Shown here: positions 1 to 11,207 of the stretch, one piece after another
Layout of the letters: every line of letters starts with the position of its first letter
How positions within the stretch are numbered: position 1 is the stretch's first letter
From: Schaalia turicensis ACS-279-V-Col4
GTDB taxonomy: Bacteria; Actinomycetota; Actinomycetes; Actinomycetales; Actinomycetaceae
Assembly (NCBI RefSeq): GCF_000296505.1
Contig: NZ_JH815209.1
Coordinates: 4,908 to 68,907 of the forward strand
Direction of reading: 5' to 3'
Length of the DNA: 64,000 nt
Made by a program: the position numbers and the translations under genes
The notes under the pieces: model-generated
Database searches by the model: none
What the model was told of the DNA's origin: nothing
What the model saw: the letters and a program-made list of their open reading frames with translations, nothing else

Positions 1-1
1 T

Positions 2-2185
2 AACAACGATCGCCGTGAAGGCGGATACGCACGACGTGATAACGATCGGCGTGACGGCGGTTATGGTCGTCGTGATGACAACCGAGGTCGTGGTTTCGAC
101 CGTAACAATGACCGCCGTTCGGGCGGTTTTGACCGTAACAATGAGCGTCGCGGTGGCGATCGCCAGCGCGGTGATCGCATGCCTCCCAGCCATAACCAAG
201 AGCAGTACCAAAACTACGCTTCCACTGACGAGTACGTCTCGCCCAATCCGAATGAGCCCACGATTCCCGCAGGTGTGTCCGCCCAGGAACTTGATGCCGC
301 AGCACTGCGCGCACTTACTACACTTTCCGGCCCGAATAAGGACATCGTTGCCCGCCACCTCGTGATGGCCGGACAACTGATTGACCTTGATCCGGAACTT
401 GCCTACAAGCATGCTTCAGCAGCATCTGCGCGTGCCGGTCGCGTCGACGTTGTCCGCGAAGCAAGTGCCTTGACCGCATACGCATCCGGTCGCTATGACG
501 AGGCGCTCCGTGAGGTCCGCGCCGTCCGTCGTATGCGCGGTGACAACTCGCTTCGTGCAGTCGAAGCCGATTGTGAACGTGGCCTGGGACGCCCTGAAAA
601 GGCTGTCGAAATCATCGACCAGACTGAAACCAAAGGCATGGAACTGTCTGAGCAAGTCGAACTGATTCTGGTTTCTTCCGGCGCTCGCGCCGATCTTGGC
701 CAGAGCGAAGTTGGTCTGCTCATCGTCGATGATGCGTTGGCTGTACTGCCCGCAGACACGGATCCCTTCCTCCTGCGTCGCTTGAACGAGGTCAAGATTG
801 ATCGTCTGCGTGAACTTGGACGCGATGATGAAGCCGACGAACTCGAATCCCAACTTCCTGAAGAAATTGAAGACCCCGATATCGTTGATATTTCGCTCTA
901 TGCGGATGCTGACGTTGACAATAAGCGCACTCAGCTTCGTGCAATGTCAAGACCGCTGGTTGAAGAATTCGATGTTGCCCTCTTTGATCTCGATGGCACC
1001 GCATGGAATGGTGATGAGCCGATCGAACATGCAGCTGACGCAGTGAAAGAAGCACGCGAAGCCGGCATGAAGACCGTGTTCGTTACGAATAACGCGATGC
1101 GTAGCCCTCGCCAGGTTGCCGACAAGCTGAACACGATGGACTTTGAAGCAGATCCGTCGATGGTGATGACCTCCGCCATGGATGTTATTGCTTTGATGAA
1201 GGAACGTATCGAAGACGGTTCGAAGGTCTTTGCTATCGGTGGCGACGGTCTTCGCGTTGCACTGACTGAAGCGGGATATGAGCTTGTTGATTCCGCTGAT
1301 GATGAGCCGGTTGCCGTTGTTCAGGGCCTCGACAAGGACGTGAACTGGGTGCTCATGTCGGAAGGCGCATTTGCCATTCAACGCGGTGCGCGCTTCTTCG
1401 CAACGAACCTTGACACAACTCTTCCACAGGAACGTGGCTTTGCTCTTGGCAACGGCTCTCTTGTCGCCGCCATTGAACATGCAACGGGCAAGCGTGCGTT
1501 TGCAGCGGGCAAGCCGGAACCGGGTATTTACCAGCGTGCTGCTGCGCTGGTTGGCGGAGAGAAGCCGATCGCTGTTGGCGACCGCCTTGAAACCGACATC
1601 CTGGGTGCTATTCGCGCAGGCATGCCGGCAATGCATGTTCTTACCGGTATTCATGACGCACAAGCCATTGTGACGGCTCCTCGCGGCCAGCGCCCCAGCT
1701 TCCTTGCCCTCGATATCCGAGGCCTTCAGGAAACTCATCCGCGCGCTAAGCACCACCTGGATAACTCCTGGACCTGTGGCGTCTCTCAGGTTGTCCGCAT
1801 AGCACGTCACGGTGGAATTTTCGTCGACGATGTTGAACTGGCCGCGGATGAGATCTACACGATTACGCTCGACACCTACCGTGCAATGGCGGCAGCAGGC
1901 TGGGATTACTCTGACGAAAACGCCGGAGAGACCCCGCGTTGCCCCAAGCTCACAGTCGTTCCGAACGACGATGAGTCCGGAATCGTTGTTGCGCCGATTG
2001 AAATCTTAGAAGACGCAGAAAGCGACGAGGGCTTCACCTCCTCTGACGAACTGCTTGCAGTTCAAGCAGATGAACTCGATGAAGCATTGGAAACTCCTGC
2101 GTTCCTTCCCGGCGAAGAAGAACTCGAACGTCTTCTTGCCGAAACTGAAGACGATGACGAAGCGGGCGAAACTCAAGGCGAGTGA
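2..2185 (+). CDS. RGG-like tail + TPR-like region + HAD-IIA phosphatase fusion, 5'-truncated by the window edge
   Basis: The reading frame is open from base 2, so the gene begins upstream of the window. The first 59 residues (bases 2-178) are a low-complexity tail rich in Arg, Gly, Asp, Asn and Phe/Tyr. The ATG at 179 has no convincing ribosome site and is probably internal. Counted from that ATG, about 30-240 is an Ala/Leu-rich helical region resembling TPR proteins such as Rv1691. About 260-530 is a HAD hydrolase: motif I FDLDGT (D270, D272), motif II around VFVTNN, motif III in GKPEPG, motif IV VGDRLETD. The C-terminus is strongly acidic. In M. tuberculosis Rv1691 and Rv1692 (HAD, a glycerol-3-phosphate phosphatase) are separate neighbours before tlyA; here they form one chain. 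Substrate and the tail's RNA-binding role are inference. Confidence 0.85.
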   Translation, partial: NNDRREGGYARRDNDRRDGGYGRRDDNRGRGFDRNNDRRSGGFDRNNERRGGDRQRGDRMPPSHNQEQYQNYASTDEYVSPNPNEPTIPAGVSAQELDAAALRALTTLSGPNKDIVARHLVMAGQLIDLDPELAYKHASAASARAGRVDVVREASALTAYASGRYDEALREVRAVRRMRGDNSLRAVEADCERGLGRPEKAVEIIDQTETKGMELSEQVELILVSSGARADLGQSEVGLLIVDDALAVLPADTDPFLLRRLNEVKIDRLRELGRDDEADELESQLPEEIEDPDIVDISLYADADVDNKRTQLRAMSRPLVEEFDVALFDLDGTAWNGDEPIEHAADAVKEAREAGMKTVFVTNNAMRSPRQVADKLNTMDFEADPSMVMTSAMDVIALMKERIEDGSKVFAIGGDGLRVALTEAGYELVDSADDEPVAVVQGLDKDVNWVLMSEGAFAIQRGARFFATNLDTTLPQERGFALGNGSLVAAIEHATGKRAFAAGKPEPGIYQRAAALVGGEKPIAVGDRLETDILGAIRAGMPAMHVLTGIHDAQAIVTAPRGQRPSFLALDIRGLQETHPRAKHHLDNSWTCGVSQVVRIARHGGIFVDDVELAADEIYTITLDTYRAMAAAGWDYSDENAGETPRCPKLTVVPNDDESGIVVAPIEILEDAESDEGFTSSDELLAVQADELDEALETPAFLPGEEELERLLAETEDDDEAGETQGE

Positions 2186-2394
2186 TGACTAATCTCAGTG
2201 ACGGTTCTGGGGCGGGCGTGATGCCGCCCCAGAACCGGAGCCTTCGCAATGATGATGCTCACCAGGCTACGAATTCAGGACAGAATGCCCAGTCTGAAAC
2301 GGTGAGCATCGAAGAACTTGAACGCGAGATCGTTCGTTTGAAAGAACGCGACGTTGTTCTACGCACGCGTCTATCCGGTCCGGAGTTCTTGTGA
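2185..2394 (+). CDS. Small conserved hypothetical protein (Rv1693 position)
   Basis: A 69-residue protein whose ATG overlaps the stop of the phosphatase and whose 3' end overlaps the tlyA start by 4 nt, so it is translationally coupled on both sides. A GTG three bases upstream (2182) is an alternative start. The N-terminal half is polar and probably disordered (Asn, Gln, Ser, Gly). The C-terminal 30 residues form a charged amphipathic helix around IEELEREIVRLKERD, which may be a short coiled coil. M. tuberculosis also has a small unknown gene between the HAD phosphatase and tlyA. Function unknown. Confidence 0.7.
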   Translation: MTNLSDGSGAGVMPPQNRSLRNDDAHQATNSGQNAQSETVSIEELEREIVRLKERDVVLRTRLSGPEFL

Positions 2395-3224
2395 AACTGC
2401 GTCGAATTGATTCGGAGCTTGTGCGCAGGGGATTGGCTCGATCTCGTACCCACGCCCAAGAAATGATCGCTGACCAGCGTGTGAAGCTCGACGGAGAAAT
2501 TGTTCTGAAGCCCGCACGTCAAATGGATCCTGCACAGGCGATCGTGATCAGCGAGGCACTAGAGATTGAATACGTCTCTCGTGGTGCGCATAAACTGGCC
2601 GGTGCCCTAGATATTCTGGGCGATACTGCTCCCACGATTGCGGACACAGTGTGTATGGACGCCGGCGCTTCAACCGGTGGATTCACTGACGTGTTGTTGC
2701 GCAGGGGAGCCCGCCAGGTGTTTGCCGTTGACGTTGGTTACGGTCAGCTTGCTTGGAAGCTCCAGTCAGATCCTCGTGTTGTCGTGATGGATCGTACCAA
2801 CGTACGCACGATGAAAGACGGCGATCTGGATCCGAAGCCACAGATCGTTGTTGGCGATATGTCCTTTATTTCACTGACGCTTGTTATCCCGGCTCTCGTT
2901 GCAGTTGCAACCGATGACGCTGATTTCCTGCTGATGGTGAAGCCGCAGTTTGAGATCGGCAAAGAACGTCTCGGCCACGGTGGCGTTGTTCGCAACCCGA
3001 ACCATCACGTGGAAACCGTCGAAAATGTTGCGCTCTGCGCCATCGACAACGGTCTGACAGTCCGCGCAGTCGCAGCTTCGCCTCTTCCGGGGCCTTCTGG
3101 GAACGTTGAGTACTTTATCCATATGTCCGCATCTGGCTCAGGCGGAATTGATGCTGATGAGTTACGCTCACGTATCAAAGAGGCAGTGATCGCTGGCCCC
3201 GCAGATTCGAAGGGACTTCAATGA
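2391..3224 (+). CDS. tlyA: TlyA family rRNA (cytidine-2'-O)-methyltransferase
   Basis: A 277-residue protein with an N-terminal S4 RNA-binding domain (about residues 1-60, beginning with a LRRIDSELVRRGLARSR-type helix) and an FtsJ/RrmJ-like methyltransferase domain. The SAM-binding motif reads DAGASTGGFTD, and a conserved Lys sits in the preceding VSRGAHKL segment. TlyA proteins 2'-O-methylate 16S and/or 23S rRNA, which in mycobacteria sets capreomycin sensitivity. The GTG start overlaps the preceding small gene by 4 nt, and the end overlaps nadK by 4 nt. Length and position before nadK and recN match other actinobacteria. Confidence 0.93.
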   Translation: MKLRRIDSELVRRGLARSRTHAQEMIADQRVKLDGEIVLKPARQMDPAQAIVISEALEIEYVSRGAHKLAGALDILGDTAPTIADTVCMDAGASTGGFTDVLLRRGARQVFAVDVGYGQLAWKLQSDPRVVVMDRTNVRTMKDGDLDPKPQIVVGDMSFISLTLVIPALVAVATDDADFLLMVKPQFEIGKERLGHGGVVRNPNHHVETVENVALCAIDNGLTVRAVAASPLPGPSGNVEYFIHMSASGSGGIDADELRSRIKEAVIAGPADSKGLQ

Positions 3225-4069
3225 TTCGTCGCGTCATGCTTGTCTGGCATAAGCATCGTCCTGACGCGCAGACAGCAGCATCGGTCATGATGAGCGAGCT
3301 CGACTCTCTTGGCGTAGAGGTCGTCGAAGAAGCACGCCCAAATTCTGCCGATCTTCTTCTTGCCCTCGGTGGCGATGGAACGATCCTTGCGGCAGCTGAA
3401 TATGCTCGCCGTTGCGATGTACCCCTTCTCGGAGTGAACCTCGGCCACATGGGCTTTCTCGCTGAGGCAACCGATCAGGGCTTCGACGAACTGGCACAAC
3501 GCATCGCGAACGAAGATTTCCATCTGGAAACCCGCATGACGTTGGACGTTGTTGTTCGCCAACCCGATGGGACAGTCATTACTGACTGGGCGTTGAACGA
3601 AGCGGTCGTTATCCACACGGATGTTGCCCATCCGGTGCATCTTGCGCTGGCAGTCGACGGACAGGACGTTTCAACGTATGGCGCTGATGGCATTGTTTTG
3701 GCGACGCCAACAGGCTCAACCGCATATAGTTTCTCTGCCGGTGGACCAGTTGTATGGCCCGATATGGAGGCGATCGTGATGGCGCCGTTGGCGGCTCATG
3801 GATTGTTTACGAGGCCGCTTGTCGTGGGTCCATCTTCCAAGCTTGAAGTGGGCGTGCTCAGTGAAAACTGGACCTCGCCAGAACTATGGTGCGATGGCAA
3901 ACGACGGAACAGTTTGCCTCCGGGCTCGAGCGTGACCACAACGGTTGGTCAGTGGCCGGTGAGACTTGTCCGTCTTGATGACACTCCATTCTCGACTCGT
4001 CTGGTTCAGAAATTTAATCTTCCGACCCGCGGTTGGAGGAACGGACGTAACAGGTCGGTCGGGAAATGA
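3221..4069 (+). CDS. nadK: NAD kinase
   Basis: A 282-residue protein with the NAD kinase hallmark GGDGT (residues 50-54), the LGVNLGHMGFLAE segment, a conserved NE pair (LNEAVV) and the glycine-rich TPTGSTAYSFSAGGP motif. It phosphorylates NAD to NADP using ATP or polyphosphate in the cytoplasm. The ATG overlaps the tlyA stop by 4 nt and the 3' end overlaps recN by 4 nt, so translation is coupled along the tlyA-nadK-recN-steA run. Length is normal for the family and no key residue appears lost. Confidence 0.95.
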   Translation: MIRRVMLVWHKHRPDAQTAASVMMSELDSLGVEVVEEARPNSADLLLALGGDGTILAAAEYARRCDVPLLGVNLGHMGFLAEATDQGFDELAQRIANEDFHLETRMTLDVVVRQPDGTVITDWALNEAVVIHTDVAHPVHLALAVDGQDVSTYGADGIVLATPTGSTAYSFSAGGPVVWPDMEAIVMAPLAAHGLFTRPLVVGPSSKLEVGVLSENWTSPELWCDGKRRNSLPPGSSVTTTVGQWPVRLVRLDDTPFSTRLVQKFNLPTRGWRNGRNRSVGK

Positions 4070-5736
4070 TTTCAACGATTGAAATCTCCGGGATCGGTGT
4101 GATTGACCGCGCCACTCTTGACTTCGGTGAGGGGCTCACGGTCCTTACCGGCGAGACGGGTGCCGGTAAAACGATGGTGCTCACATCGGTCAATCTTCTA
4201 TTGGGCTCGCGGGCAGAGCCAGCCTTAGTGCGCGAAGGACGATCTCGCGCGCAAGTCGATGGTGTCTTCATTCTGGATGAGCAACACATAGCTCCTCTGG
4301 TCGAAGAGGGAATTGACGTTGAAGATTCGGAGCTGATTGTTTCGCGTACCGTTCTAGCCCAGGGGCGCTCGCGCGCACACGTCGGTGGGCGAATGGTTCC
4401 AGCATCGGGGCTTGCCCAGACGGTTGCCCCTCTGATCACAGTGCACGGGCAGGCCGAACAAATGCGTTTAAAAAACCCGAACGCGCAACGTGACCTCGTA
4501 GATTCCTACGGCGACCAAGCGCACCAGGATCTGCTGGCCGAATACGAGAAAGCTTGGAAAGAAGCGGTGAACGCCAAGCGTTCTTTCGACGACATTACGA
4601 AGAACGCAGATGAGCGTATCCGAGAAACAGAATCGCTAAGCGCAGCTCTTGAAGCGATTGATGCTTTCGACCCTCATGAAGGTGAGGACGAAGAGCTACG
4701 ACTTGAAGCGCGTCGCCTGATGAGCGTGGAAGACCTCCGTCGGTTTATTGATACTGCAACGGCTTTCATCCGAGGAACTGACGATACAGATGGAGCCTCG
4801 AGCCTTCTTCGACACAGTCGCGACCAGATTTCTTGCGCGCGCAGTCTCGACGAGTCGCTCGCGTCTCTTGAACGACAGGCAGAATCGATCGCAATCGATG
4901 TTGAGACTCTGGGGGATGACCTGGGAGCCTACGCTCGTAGCCTCGACGCTGACCCCAGTCGTCTTGCATGGGTTCATTCGCGACGCGCTGATCTGAAGAA
5001 ACTTCTTGAAGGCCGGGCCGATGATGCGACTGGCCTCATTGAATGGGCGCAACGCGCACGTAGGCGTCTTGAAGAGCTTGTGACCAGTGGAAATAATCCT
5101 GAGGTCGCCGAAAAGAAACTGAAGGAAGCTCAAGCGCGTGTCCTCGAAGTCGGTTCACGGCTTCACGATTCCCGCGTCCGATGCGGTTGTGAGCTGGCGG
5201 AAAAAGTAACGGGGGAGCTGCACGCGCTTGCCATGGCAGACGCGAAGCTTATTTGTATCGTTGAAAAGACAAAACCTACGTCGCATGGCCTCGACGACGT
5301 CACTATCCTGCTTCAACCGCACTCGTCGGCCACACCACGCCCACTTGGGCAAGGAGCCTCCGGTGGCGAGCTGTCCCGCATCATGCTGGGACTCGAAGTC
5401 GTCTTGGGTGAAAAGAGCACCACGAAGACCTTCATTTTCGACGAAGTTGATGCGGGAATTGGCGGGCAAACGGCGACTGAAGTGGGTGCCCGTTTGAAAC
5501 GCCTGGCGCAAAACCGGCAGGTTATTGTCGTCACTCACCTCCCGCAGGTCGCTGTCTTCGCCTCGCACCACCTAGTGGTGACGAAGAATGACGGTCTCAC
5601 CGACGTGCACGTGGTGGAAGGTGAAGCCAGAGAGGCTGAATTAACGCGGATGATGGGTGGAGATGCTCACTCTCCGGCGGCGCGCCGACACGCTATCGAA
5701 GTCCTGACTTCAGCCGTGCCACAATCACAGGGATGA
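4066..5736 (+). CDS. recN: DNA repair protein RecN (SMC-like ATPase)
   Basis: A 556-residue SMC-family ATPase involved in processing double-strand breaks. The Walker A motif is GETGAGKT (residues 29-36). The middle of the protein is charged and helical, forming the coiled-coil arm. The C-terminal half carries the ABC signature GASGGELSR, the Walker B/D-loop FDEVDAGIGG and a VVTHLPQVA H-loop region. It sits inside the tlyA-nadK-recN-steA overlap chain with 4-nt overlaps at both ends, as in mycobacteria. No LexA box was seen directly upstream, so any damage control must act on a distal operon promoter. Confidence 0.95.
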   Translation: MISTIEISGIGVIDRATLDFGEGLTVLTGETGAGKTMVLTSVNLLLGSRAEPALVREGRSRAQVDGVFILDEQHIAPLVEEGIDVEDSELIVSRTVLAQGRSRAHVGGRMVPASGLAQTVAPLITVHGQAEQMRLKNPNAQRDLVDSYGDQAHQDLLAEYEKAWKEAVNAKRSFDDITKNADERIRETESLSAALEAIDAFDPHEGEDEELRLEARRLMSVEDLRRFIDTATAFIRGTDDTDGASSLLRHSRDQISCARSLDESLASLERQAESIAIDVETLGDDLGAYARSLDADPSRLAWVHSRRADLKKLLEGRADDATGLIEWAQRARRRLEELVTSGNNPEVAEKKLKEAQARVLEVGSRLHDSRVRCGCELAEKVTGELHALAMADAKLICIVEKTKPTSHGLDDVTILLQPHSSATPRPLGQGASGGELSRIMLGLEVVLGEKSTTKTFIFDEVDAGIGGQTATEVGARLKRLAQNRQVIVVTHLPQVAVFASHHLVVTKNDGLTDVHVVEGEAREAELTRMMGGDAHSPAARRHAIEVLTSAVPQSQG

Positions 5737-6911
5737 GTAGCGAAAAAATCCAGTCCGCTTCAGGCGCGACACAAATCACGGGTATCGTACGCGTTGACAG
5801 TCGTGTTCGAAACATTACTGCTCGCATGGAACCCGGTGACATTGCAGTAATCGATCAGGTTGACCTTGATCGTCAAAGCGCGCACGCTCTCGTGTCGCGT
5901 GAACCGAAGGCCGTCCTTAATGCCGCGCCTTCGTCGTCAGGTCGCCAACAGGTGCGCGGACCTCGTGTACTTCTCGAAGCAGGAATCATCGTCATCGATG
6001 ATCTTGGCCCCGACGTGATGTCCCTGCGTGAAGGTGACACCATCACAATCGAAGATGGTCGTGTTCTTCGCGACGATGAAGTCGTATCGACAGGTCGTCT
6101 GCTTTCCCTGCGCGATTTGGAAAACGACGAAGTCGAAAGCCGACAGCTCATTTCAACGCAGATCGGTTCATTCGCAGCCTCGATCGAAGAATTCCTTGAT
6201 CGTGATGGAGGCGTCCTACGAGGTGTTGGCGTTCCGACCTTTAAGAAAGACCTCGAAGGAAAGCCCGTTGTTGTCGTCCTTGACGATTCCCAGACCAAAC
6301 AACAGCTGAAGAACCTGAAGCGTTGGATCGGCGATGCGTCTCCGATCATCATCGGTGTTGACGGAGGTAGTGATCTGGCGCGTTCTGCCGGGTTTAAACC
6401 TCAGATCGTTGTCGGTGACATGGATCAGATCAGCGATAAGGTTCTTCGTGGAGCAGGCCGTAGGATTCTTCGACGCGGTCACGACGGTATCGCTCAAGGA
6501 AGCGAACGACTCAACCGCATGGGTCTGCACGCCGACGTTGTCGAAATGTCGGGTTCGTCCGAAGACGTTGCCCTGCTGGTAGCTAAGCATTCGGGCGCCT
6601 CGTCGATCGTTCTCGTCGGTGGTCACCACGATCTTGACGATTTCGTTGACCGTGGTCGCTCCGCGATGTCGCCCTCATTCTTTACTCGACTCGTTGCCGG
6701 GGATGAACTCGTTCAGGCTCGAGCAGTTGCCGCCAGCCACCGCCCACGACTCTCAGGTTTCTGGATCGTGCTACTGGCGTTGGTGATGATTGGTGGAATC
6801 GGTGTTGCTCTCTGGGCGACGCCGTGGGGCAATGATTTGTTCTCATCGATTATTTCGCTTGCGAGCCCGTCCACCCCATTGTCCCCTGACTCTTTGACGA
6901 ACCTCAACTGA
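5733..6911 (+). CDS. steA: SteA-like cell-separation protein
   Basis: A 392-residue protein resembling Rv1697/SteA of corynebacteria and mycobacteria. The central region has a thiamine-pyrophosphokinase-like fold signature (GVDGGSDLARSAG, then VGDMDQIS). One hydrophobic segment near the C-terminus (around FWIVLLALVMIGGIGVALWA) should anchor it in the membrane with a short outer tail. In Corynebacterium, SteA and its partner SteB work together in daughter-cell separation through the peptidoglycan hydrolase RipA. The start overlaps recN by 4 nt, and the next gene is the SteB/MctB homologue. Role inferred from family and neighbour. Confidence 0.85.
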   Translation: MSSEKIQSASGATQITGIVRVDSRVRNITARMEPGDIAVIDQVDLDRQSAHALVSREPKAVLNAAPSSSGRQQVRGPRVLLEAGIIVIDDLGPDVMSLREGDTITIEDGRVLRDDEVVSTGRLLSLRDLENDEVESRQLISTQIGSFAASIEEFLDRDGGVLRGVGVPTFKKDLEGKPVVVVLDDSQTKQQLKNLKRWIGDASPIIIGVDGGSDLARSAGFKPQIVVGDMDQISDKVLRGAGRRILRRGHDGIAQGSERLNRMGLHADVVEMSGSSEDVALLVAKHSGASSIVLVGGHHDLDDFVDRGRSAMSPSFFTRLVAGDELVQARAVAASHRPRLSGFWIVLLALVMIGGIGVALWATPWGNDLFSSIISLASPSTPLSPDSLTNLN

Positions 6912-6922
6912 GGAGATACAAA

Positions 6923-7849
6923 ATGATGAATTTCCGTTACCACCTGGTATCGCTGATCGCAGTGTTCGTGGCGCTTTCGATCGGTGTCATCCTCGGTTCT
7001 GGTCCGTTGCAGTCCCGAATCTCTGGGGCTCTTGCAGATAAGAATGCAGCATCTTCCGTTGCCGATGCCCAGGCTCTTGCTCAGGCTCAAGCTTTGGCAA
7101 GCGCTGAAGCAGCAGGTCTTGATGCGATTGCATCGAACAAGCTTGATGGCACTCTGTCCGGCATGAAGGTAACAACAATTGGTCTGCCCGGAGCTACGGC
7201 TGAAGACATTACTACGGTCAGCGATCGCCTGTCCGCCGCTGGCGCCGAGGTAATCGGCCATGTCTCGCTGACGGACAACTTTGATAACGCTGGAATGTCT
7301 CAGTACCGTGAGACCCTTTCAAGCCCCCTTTCGAGCCATATGTCTAATCTGCCCTCATCTGCATCGGGCGAAGCAATCATCAGCTTCGGCATCGTTGCAG
7401 TCTTGACGACTACGGGTTCTGAAACGGACCTCGTGAAGGAGATTTTGACTGACGATTCCACTCCGATTATGTCGATCGCCACGGATCCGGCCGGAGCAAC
7501 AGAAGCCATCGTTGTCGTCGGCCCGCGTGCTTCGGCAACTGTTTTAGCTCAGAACTCTGCAGATTCTTCCCAGTCTGGCGTTGTGGAACGTGCTCCTCAG
7601 GCGTGGTTGGGTCTTGCTCAGGCGGTTACTTCTGTTCCGAAGTCTGCGGTTATCGTCGCCGATGCTTCGACGGATTCGTCCATGGGACAGGTTCTGCGCA
7701 CTCAGGGTGCCCAGGTCACGTCAATCGATTCGCCTGGCACGACGCTGTCGGCAATCTCAGCCGTCATCTCCCTGAAGGATGCGTCCGCAACTGCTCGCGC
7801 ATACGGCGTTCAAAATGGCGCCACTGCGGTTATACCTGAGCTTCCGTGA
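6923..7849 (+). CDS. mctB: MctB/SteB family protein (copper transporter / SteA partner)
   Basis: A 308-residue protein with a single N-terminal signal-anchor (MNFRYHLVSLIAVFVALSIG) and a large exported domain rich in Ala, Ser and Thr. This architecture and its position between steA and pyrG match Rv1698 (MctB, outer-membrane-associated copper tolerance) and corynebacterial SteB. After the anchor comes an Ala/Gln heptad-like stretch that could be a coiled coil. A clear ribosome site (gaggag) lies 7 nt before tandem ATGs. The gap to steA is 11 nt, so they are co-transcribed. Whether it handles copper or only partners SteA cannot be told here. Confidence 0.85.
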   Translation: MMNFRYHLVSLIAVFVALSIGVILGSGPLQSRISGALADKNAASSVADAQALAQAQALASAEAAGLDAIASNKLDGTLSGMKVTTIGLPGATAEDITTVSDRLSAAGAEVIGHVSLTDNFDNAGMSQYRETLSSPLSSHMSNLPSSASGEAIISFGIVAVLTTTGSETDLVKEILTDDSTPIMSIATDPAGATEAIVVVGPRASATVLAQNSADSSQSGVVERAPQAWLGLAQAVTSVPKSAVIVADASTDSSMGQVLRTQGAQVTSIDSPGTTLSAISAVISLKDASATARAYGVQNGATAVIPELP

Positions 7850-7925
7850 TAGGAGCTATCGTTTCGCCTCAACGTTCGTGACAGCGAGCCACTAGCGCTT
7901 CCACCACGTGGCGTTTCCAACTGTG

Positions 7926-10365
<2,440 letters not shown>

Positions 10366-10382
10366 GGAAACGTGTGGCGTTT

Positions 10383-10412
10383 TTGACACGTCTGAATTTC
10401 GATAAGCATATT
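10383..10412 (+). promoter_or_regulatory. Predicted promoter of the sufR-suf operon
   Basis: A perfect -35 TTGACA (10383-10388) is followed after 18 nt by CATATT (10407-10412), which matches the -10 consensus at four of six positions. It lies in the only gap (10366-10473) before sufR, so it probably drives the whole Fe-S operon and would be the place for SufR autoregulation. No clear operator dyad was recognised. Confidence 0.55.
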
Positions 10413-10473
10413 GTGCGTAAAAGGACGTAGACTCTGACATAGATTCCCATGTGAACAGATGATCGGAGGCCTT

Positions 10474-11169
10474 GTGGGCGAACAGCTCGATGCGCGAACT
10501 CGCGAGCAAGTCCTCGATTTGATCGTCGAAAAAGGACCCGTGACTGCAACCGTCATCGCTCGAATTCTTAAGCTGACTACCGCAGCCGTGCGCAGGCACA
10601 TCACCATCTTGTTGGATTCGAAAGAAATCATGGAGATGGAACCGGCGCAGTTGCAAAAGCGCGGTCGTGGACGCCCGGCTCGTCACTATGTCGCAACACC
10701 GAACGCGCACACGAAGTTGCCTGACGGATATTCCGAGCTAGCTGTCAAAGCCCTCGGTTACCTTGGACAGGTTGGCGGTGGGGAAGCGATTGATTCTTTC
10801 GCGGCCTCTCGTTCGCGTGAAATTGAGCGTCGCTATGCGCCTATCGTGCGCGAAGCTGGCTCAGACCCGAAGGTCCGTGCTCAGGCTCTTGCCGATGCAC
10901 TGACTCAAGACGGTTATGCTGCGACGGTTCGAGACATCGGTAATGGCAATTTTGCTATTCAGCTATGCCAAGGGCACTGTCCTATTCAGGAAGTTGCCGG
11001 TGACTACCCGCAGCTCTGCGAGGCAGAAACCCAAGCGTTTAGTCGACTTCTTGATGTTCACATTCAGAGGCTTGCAACTCTTGCCGGCGGTGGTCACGTC
11101 TGTACGACTCACATTCCCGTGGGCGCACCCGTGCTTCGTTCGGCTTCACGAGCCACTCGGCGTAAGTAG
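10474..11169 (+). CDS. sufR: SufR, Fe-S-sensing winged-helix repressor of the suf operon
   Basis: A 231-residue regulator. GTG 10474 is preferred because GGAGG (10465-10469) sits 4 nt before it; an in-frame ATG at 10459 lies upstream of that site. The N-terminus is a winged helix-turn-helix (LKLTTAAVRRHITILL). The C-terminal part has C165-x3-C169-x12-C182 and a further C210, the Cys arrangement expected of SufR proteins that carry an Fe-S cluster. Such proteins repress suf genes when clusters are sufficient. It lies 38 nt before sufB, as in Rv1460-Rv1461. Confidence 0.9.
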   Translation: MGEQLDARTREQVLDLIVEKGPVTATVIARILKLTTAAVRRHITILLDSKEIMEMEPAQLQKRGRGRPARHYVATPNAHTKLPDGYSELAVKALGYLGQVGGGEAIDSFAASRSREIERRYAPIVREAGSDPKVRAQALADALTQDGYAATVRDIGNGNFAIQLCQGHCPIQEVAGDYPQLCEAETQAFSRLLDVHIQRLATLAGGGHVCTTHIPVGAPVLRSASRATRRK

Positions 11170-11207
11170 AGCGTGCTTGAAATTAAGAATGGAAGGTTGA
11201 CACCACT

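Noticed and set aside
15..365. 116-codon plus-strand frame rich in Val, Thr and Ala at the window start
   Set aside because: It is a shifted reading of the RGG-like tail region; the phosphatase frame is open through the whole stretch and continues into known domains.
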